A DNA stretch of 15,420 bases from Hungatella sp. UBA3147 (GTDB lineage: Bacteria; Bacillota; Clostridia; Lachnospirales; Lachnospiraceae). The stretch is taken from assembly GCA_002365025.1 (NCBI GenBank), contig DEYX01000192.1, forward strand, positions 1 to 15,420, in the 5' to 3' direction. This document shows positions 14,967 to 15,420 of this stretch, piece by piece. The notes under the pieces are model-generated. The model ran no database searches, was not told the origin of the DNA, and saw only the letters and a list, made by a program, of their open reading frames with translations. The position numbers were made by a program, and so were the translations under genes. Numbering within the stretch: position 1 is the first letter of the stretch; every line of letters begins with the position of its first letter.

Positions 14967-15420
14967 TTACCAGTACAGCTCCCAGTCCTTAGAAAGCCTG
15001 GTAAGAGCCTCCATGTAAAAATAGTCACCCCAGGTATTGCACTCATCCACACCCCGGTTCGTACAGGTATTTTCCTTAGAATCCCTGGCATAGGTGCCAT
15101 GAAGCAGCAGTCCGTTGGACTTTTTGTAATCCTTATTGGCGCAATGATCTGCCAACGCCCTAAGCATACGATCAGCCGCATCTAAATATACCATGGCTTT
15201 ATCTTTATCCAAATATTTTGCCATTTCCAGGATTCCGCAGACAGCAATGGCAGAAGCGGATGAATCTCTTGGCTCCGCGCTTCCTGTGTCAAAGTCAAAA
15301 TCCCAGTAAGGAACAAGATCATCCGGCAGGTGTTCGATAAAATAATCCGTTACGCTGCAAAACAGATCCATGTATTCTGTATTTTTTAAATACCGGTAGC
15401 TTAAGGCGATTCCGTATATG
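14967..15420 (-). CDS. unsaturated glucuronyl hydrolase, GH88 family (C-terminal part, start outside window)
   Basis: About 151 residues of the C-terminal part are visible. The frame stays open upstream of the internal Met at 15371 through residues IYGIALSYRYLKNTEY to the window edge, so that Met is not the true start. Family landmarks are the IYGIALSYRY block, PYWDFDFDTG, RDSSASAIAVCGILEMAKYL and the terminal WGDYFYMEALTRL. GH88 enzymes are alpha-toroid hydrolases that remove the 4,5-unsaturated uronic acid left by polysaccharide lyases acting on glycosaminoglycans or similar polymers. The catalytic Asp residues lie in the missing N-terminal part. The gene is co-transcribed with sulfatase 3. 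Confidence 0.9.
   Translation of the reverse strand, partial: IYGIALSYRYLKNTEYMDLFCSVTDYFIEHLPDDLVPYWDFDFDTGSAEPRDSSASAIAVCGILEMAKYLDKDKAMVYLDAADRMLRALADHCANKDYKKSNGLLLHGTYARDSKENTCTNRGVDECNTWGDYFYMEALTRLSKDWELYW

Overview
The window looks like a low-to-moderate GC Gram-positive anaerobe, most likely a gut Clostridia/Lachnospiraceae member. The signs are strong AGGAGG-type ribosome binding sites, tightly packed operons, a YesM/YesN-type two-component pair, an AgrC/AgrA-like pair, Cys-type sulfatases and a lipoprotein-anchored ABC binding protein. This placement is inference from gene style, not from a marker gene. No rRNA, tRNA, CRISPR array or insertion sequence was seen.

Region 1 (1-2370, + strand): a possible C-terminal tail of an unidentified gene (to 80), a weak promoter, then a polytopic GHKL histidine kinase (AgrC-like, 213-1523) and a LytTR response regulator (AgrA-like, 1537-2286). 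No agrB or agrD is visible. A bidirectional terminator (2318-2367) separates this pair from the convergent operon.

Region 2 (2391-6730, - strand): a five-gene NitT/TauT (SsuABC/TauABC-like) ABC operon, in transcription order lipoprotein binding protein, permease, permease, ATPase, ATPase. The two ATPases differ in a patterned way: every degenerate catalytic motif falls in the same predicted composite ATP site. The leader before the binding protein has a perfect -10, a perfect 11-bp inverted repeat and a 12-bp motif shared with the sulfatase promoter.

Region 3 (6893-13325, - strand): a four-gene operon in the order sulfatase, YesM-like sensor kinase, YesN-like AraC-type regulator, sulfatase. 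It has a near-consensus promoter (13273-13301) and a clear terminator (6893-6930). The sensor pair sits between two enzymes, so it probably senses the sulfated glycan they process.

Region 4 (13418-15420, - strand): the C-terminal part of a GH88 unsaturated glucuronyl hydrolase running off the window edge, followed by a third sulfatase and a nested hairpin terminator. GH88 plus three sulfatases points to lyase-generated, sulfated, uronic-acid-containing oligosaccharides such as glycosaminoglycan fragments.

Model (inference): sulfated oligosaccharides enter the cell, are desulfated by cytoplasmic Cys-type sulfatases and are cleaved by GH88. The YesM/YesN pair controls the locus. The adjacent NitT/TauT-type transporter takes up a small, probably anionic or sulfur-containing, compound. 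The shared 12-mer suggests the transporter and sulfatase operons are co-regulated. The radical-SAM maturase (anSME) that Cys-type sulfatases need is not in the window.
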